Source: Deltaproteobacteria bacterium (GTDB taxonomy: Bacteria > Desulfobacterota > Desulfobaccia > Desulfobaccales > 0-14-0-80-60-11). From it: DNA of 5,021 nucleotides. The stretch is taken from positions 1 through 5,021 of the forward strand of contig JAMCQY010000322.1 of NCBI GenBank assembly GCA_023381945.1. Reading direction: 5' to 3'. Numbering within the stretch: the stretch's first letter is position 1; every line of letters begins with the position of its first letter. The translations under genes and the position numbers were made by a program. The notes under the pieces were generated by a model, which was not told the DNA's origin, made no database searches, and worked only from the letters and a program-made list of their open reading frames with translations. Positions 4,214 through 5,021 of this stretch are shown piece after piece.

Positions 4214-4747
4214 ATGATTCGACGGAGTAAGATTTTTCTTTTATTAATCCTGGCAGGGTCATTCCTGCTGGCCGGCGCTTACGTAGGCGCCCAAGCCCCG
4301 CCAGCCACGGGTGGACCAGGTAAAATGGCGCCCCCGGCAAGCCCGGAAGCGGCAAAACAACCACCCTATTCGGCACCCTACCCCATGGGATTTGTGAGCA
4401 TCGAACTGAAACAGATAGGAGCCGGGGTCGGCGTGGAATGGGGCAGTGGATTGCTGACCTATAAAGGAAAACAGTACACCTTCAAGGTAAAGGGCGTCCA
4501 AATCGGCACGGTGGGCATCTCCAAGCTAACTGCCAAGGGCGAAGTCTACAACCTATTCCAGCTCGCTGAATTCCCGGGGCAATATGCGGCGGTGGAGGCA
4601 GGCGGAGCGATCATCAAGGGCAAAGAAAAGAATGACTTCAAAAACGCCAAAGGCGTACACATCGTCTTTACGGGCACGCAAAAAGGGTTGAACCTGACCA
4701 TTGGCCCTTCAGGCTTTACCGTGCGGATGGAAGCGGCCATGCAGTAA
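4214..4747 (+). CDS. Exported protein resembling EipA/DUF1134 family
   Basis: This 177-residue protein starts at an ATG preceded by a purine-rich GGAGGAAGGAAAG ribosome-binding region. Residues 1-28 are a Sec signal peptide: basic MIRRSK, hydrophobic IFLLLILAGSFLLAGAYVG, and likely signal peptidase I cleavage after AQA (26-28). There is no lipobox Cys. Residues 29-56 are a Pro/Ala/Gly-rich linker. The folded part (about 58-177) has GVGVEWGSGLLTYKGKQYTF (71-90), KVKGVQIGTVGISKLTAKGE (91-110), VYNLFQLAEFPGQYAAVEAG (111-130) and GVHIVFTGTQKGLNLTIG (147-164). This order, G-x-G-x-L-x-Y-K-G, then a GxVYNL-like segment, F-x-G-x-Y and T-x-x-G-L-x-L, matches my memory of EipA/DUF1134, a periplasmic envelope-integrity protein described in Brucella. 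Family call is moderate, role unknown here. It is less GC-rich than its neighbours and probably monocistronic, with its own promoter and terminator. Confidence 0.8.
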   Translation: MIRRSKIFLLLILAGSFLLAGAYVGAQAPPATGGPGKMAPPASPEAAKQPPYSAPYPMGFVSIELKQIGAGVGVEWGSGLLTYKGKQYTFKVKGVQIGTVGISKLTAKGEVYNLFQLAEFPGQYAAVEAGGAIIKGKEKNDFKNAKGVHIVFTGTQKGLNLTIGPSGFTVRMEAAMQ

Positions 4748-4791
4748 AAGACAATTTTCTTTAAGTCTACCATCAGGTGAAGTAAGATGCG

Positions 4792-4822
4792 GGGTGAGCC
4801 AGACGGCTCACCCTGTTATTTT
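4792..4822 (+). terminator. Intrinsic terminator after the exported-protein gene
   Basis: A perfect 9-bp stem GGGTGAGCC (4792-4800) and GGCTCACCC (4805-4813) has loop AGAC and is followed by TGTTATTTT. It begins 45 bases after the stop codon at 4747 and ends the transcript before the thioesterase gene. Confidence 0.85.
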
Positions 4823-4884
4823 CGGGGTGACGGTGATTGCCCCTTGAACAACGCCGGATATCCCAAGGGCAAAAGGAGATAGAC

Positions 4885-5021
4885 ATGGCCGCCAGCCAGC
4901 ACCCGGAACCGGAAGCCGGCGTGCACCGCACCTCGGTGCGGGTGCGCTTCGGGGACACCGACCCGTACGGCATCGTTTACTTTGTCAGCTATTTCCGCTA
5001 TTGCCACCGGGGCATCGAGGA
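4885..5021 (+). CDS. Hot-dog-fold acyl-CoA thioesterase, 4HBT/YbgC type (N-terminal part, cut by window edge)
   Basis: The ATG at 4885 has AAGGAG (4873-4878) six bases upstream. The visible 45 residues have a short hydrophilic lead (MAASQHPEPEAGVHRTS) and then VRVRFGDTDPYGIVYFVSYF and RYCHRGIE. The F-x-D-T-D-x-x-G-I-V-Y motif is the signature of the 4-hydroxybenzoyl-CoA thioesterase/YbgC group of hot-dog enzymes. The Asp before Pro-Tyr-Gly (residue 26) matches the catalytic Asp of 4HBT. Such enzymes hydrolyse acyl-CoA thioesters in the cytoplasm; the substrate cannot be told from this fragment. The strong terminator upstream implies separate transcription. I saw no clear promoter in the 62 bases between terminator and start. 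Confidence 0.85.
   Translation, partial: MAASQHPEPEAGVHRTSVRVRFGDTDPYGIVYFVSYFRYCHRGIE

Noticed and set aside
4841..4869. CCCTTG/CAAGGG inverted repeat before the thioesterase gene as an operator
   Set aside because: The six-base arms with a 17-base gap are easily due to chance, and no neighbouring regulator supports it.

Overview
The window carries a leftward (minus-strand) carboxylation operon with two rightward genes beside it. It probably comes from a GC-rich Desulfobacterota-like (deltaproteobacterial) anaerobe or a relative. That placement is an inference from protein resemblance, high GC and repeat style; nothing in the window fixes the taxon.

Minus strand, in order of transcription: a candidate promoter (4025-4053); a 517-residue biotin-dependent carboxyltransferase of the PccB/MmdA/transcarboxylase-12S type (3920-2367); a 206-bp spacer packed with repeats; a 67-residue small protein (2160-1957) that looks like an accessory subunit; a 232-bp spacer also packed with repeats; and a pyruvate carboxylase B / oxaloacetate decarboxylase alpha / transcarboxylase-5S type gene (from 1724), which runs off the left edge just before its biotinylation motif. 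Together they supply an acyl-CoA carboxyltransferase, a keto-acid carboxyltransferase and a tethered biotin carrier. That is the part list of a transcarboxylase (methylmalonyl-CoA + pyruvate <-> propionyl-CoA + oxaloacetate), although separate carboxylases or decarboxylases remain possible. No biotin carboxylase and no membrane decarboxylase subunit is visible.

The 5S-like gene is broken in this sequence. At about 740 a stretch estimated at 104 nt is missing, which removes about 35 conserved residues and shifts the frame. The N-terminal part stops at 708, while the rest of the protein continues in the neighbouring frame from about 739 to the window edge. This is either a real lesion or an assembly error.

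The two operon spacers are unusual. They hold four copies (A-D) of a 50-61 bp double-hairpin palindromic repeat with TGTAGGG/CCCTACA-like ends, one G/C-run repeat of about 90 bp with AAATCCCCC ends, and a five-unit heptanucleotide tandem array that ends on the carboxyltransferase stop codon. Repeat C is flanked by two copies of the 3' end of the small gene, which differ only by synonymous changes. Repeat A is flanked by two copies of the ribosome-binding region of the downstream gene.

Plus strand: a candidate promoter (4122-4150), an exported 177-residue protein resembling the EipA/DUF1134 family (4214-4747), a strong intrinsic terminator (4792-4822), and the start of a hot-dog-fold acyl-CoA thioesterase of the 4HBT/YbgC type (4885 to the edge). 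No RNA genes, CRISPR arrays or transposase genes were seen.
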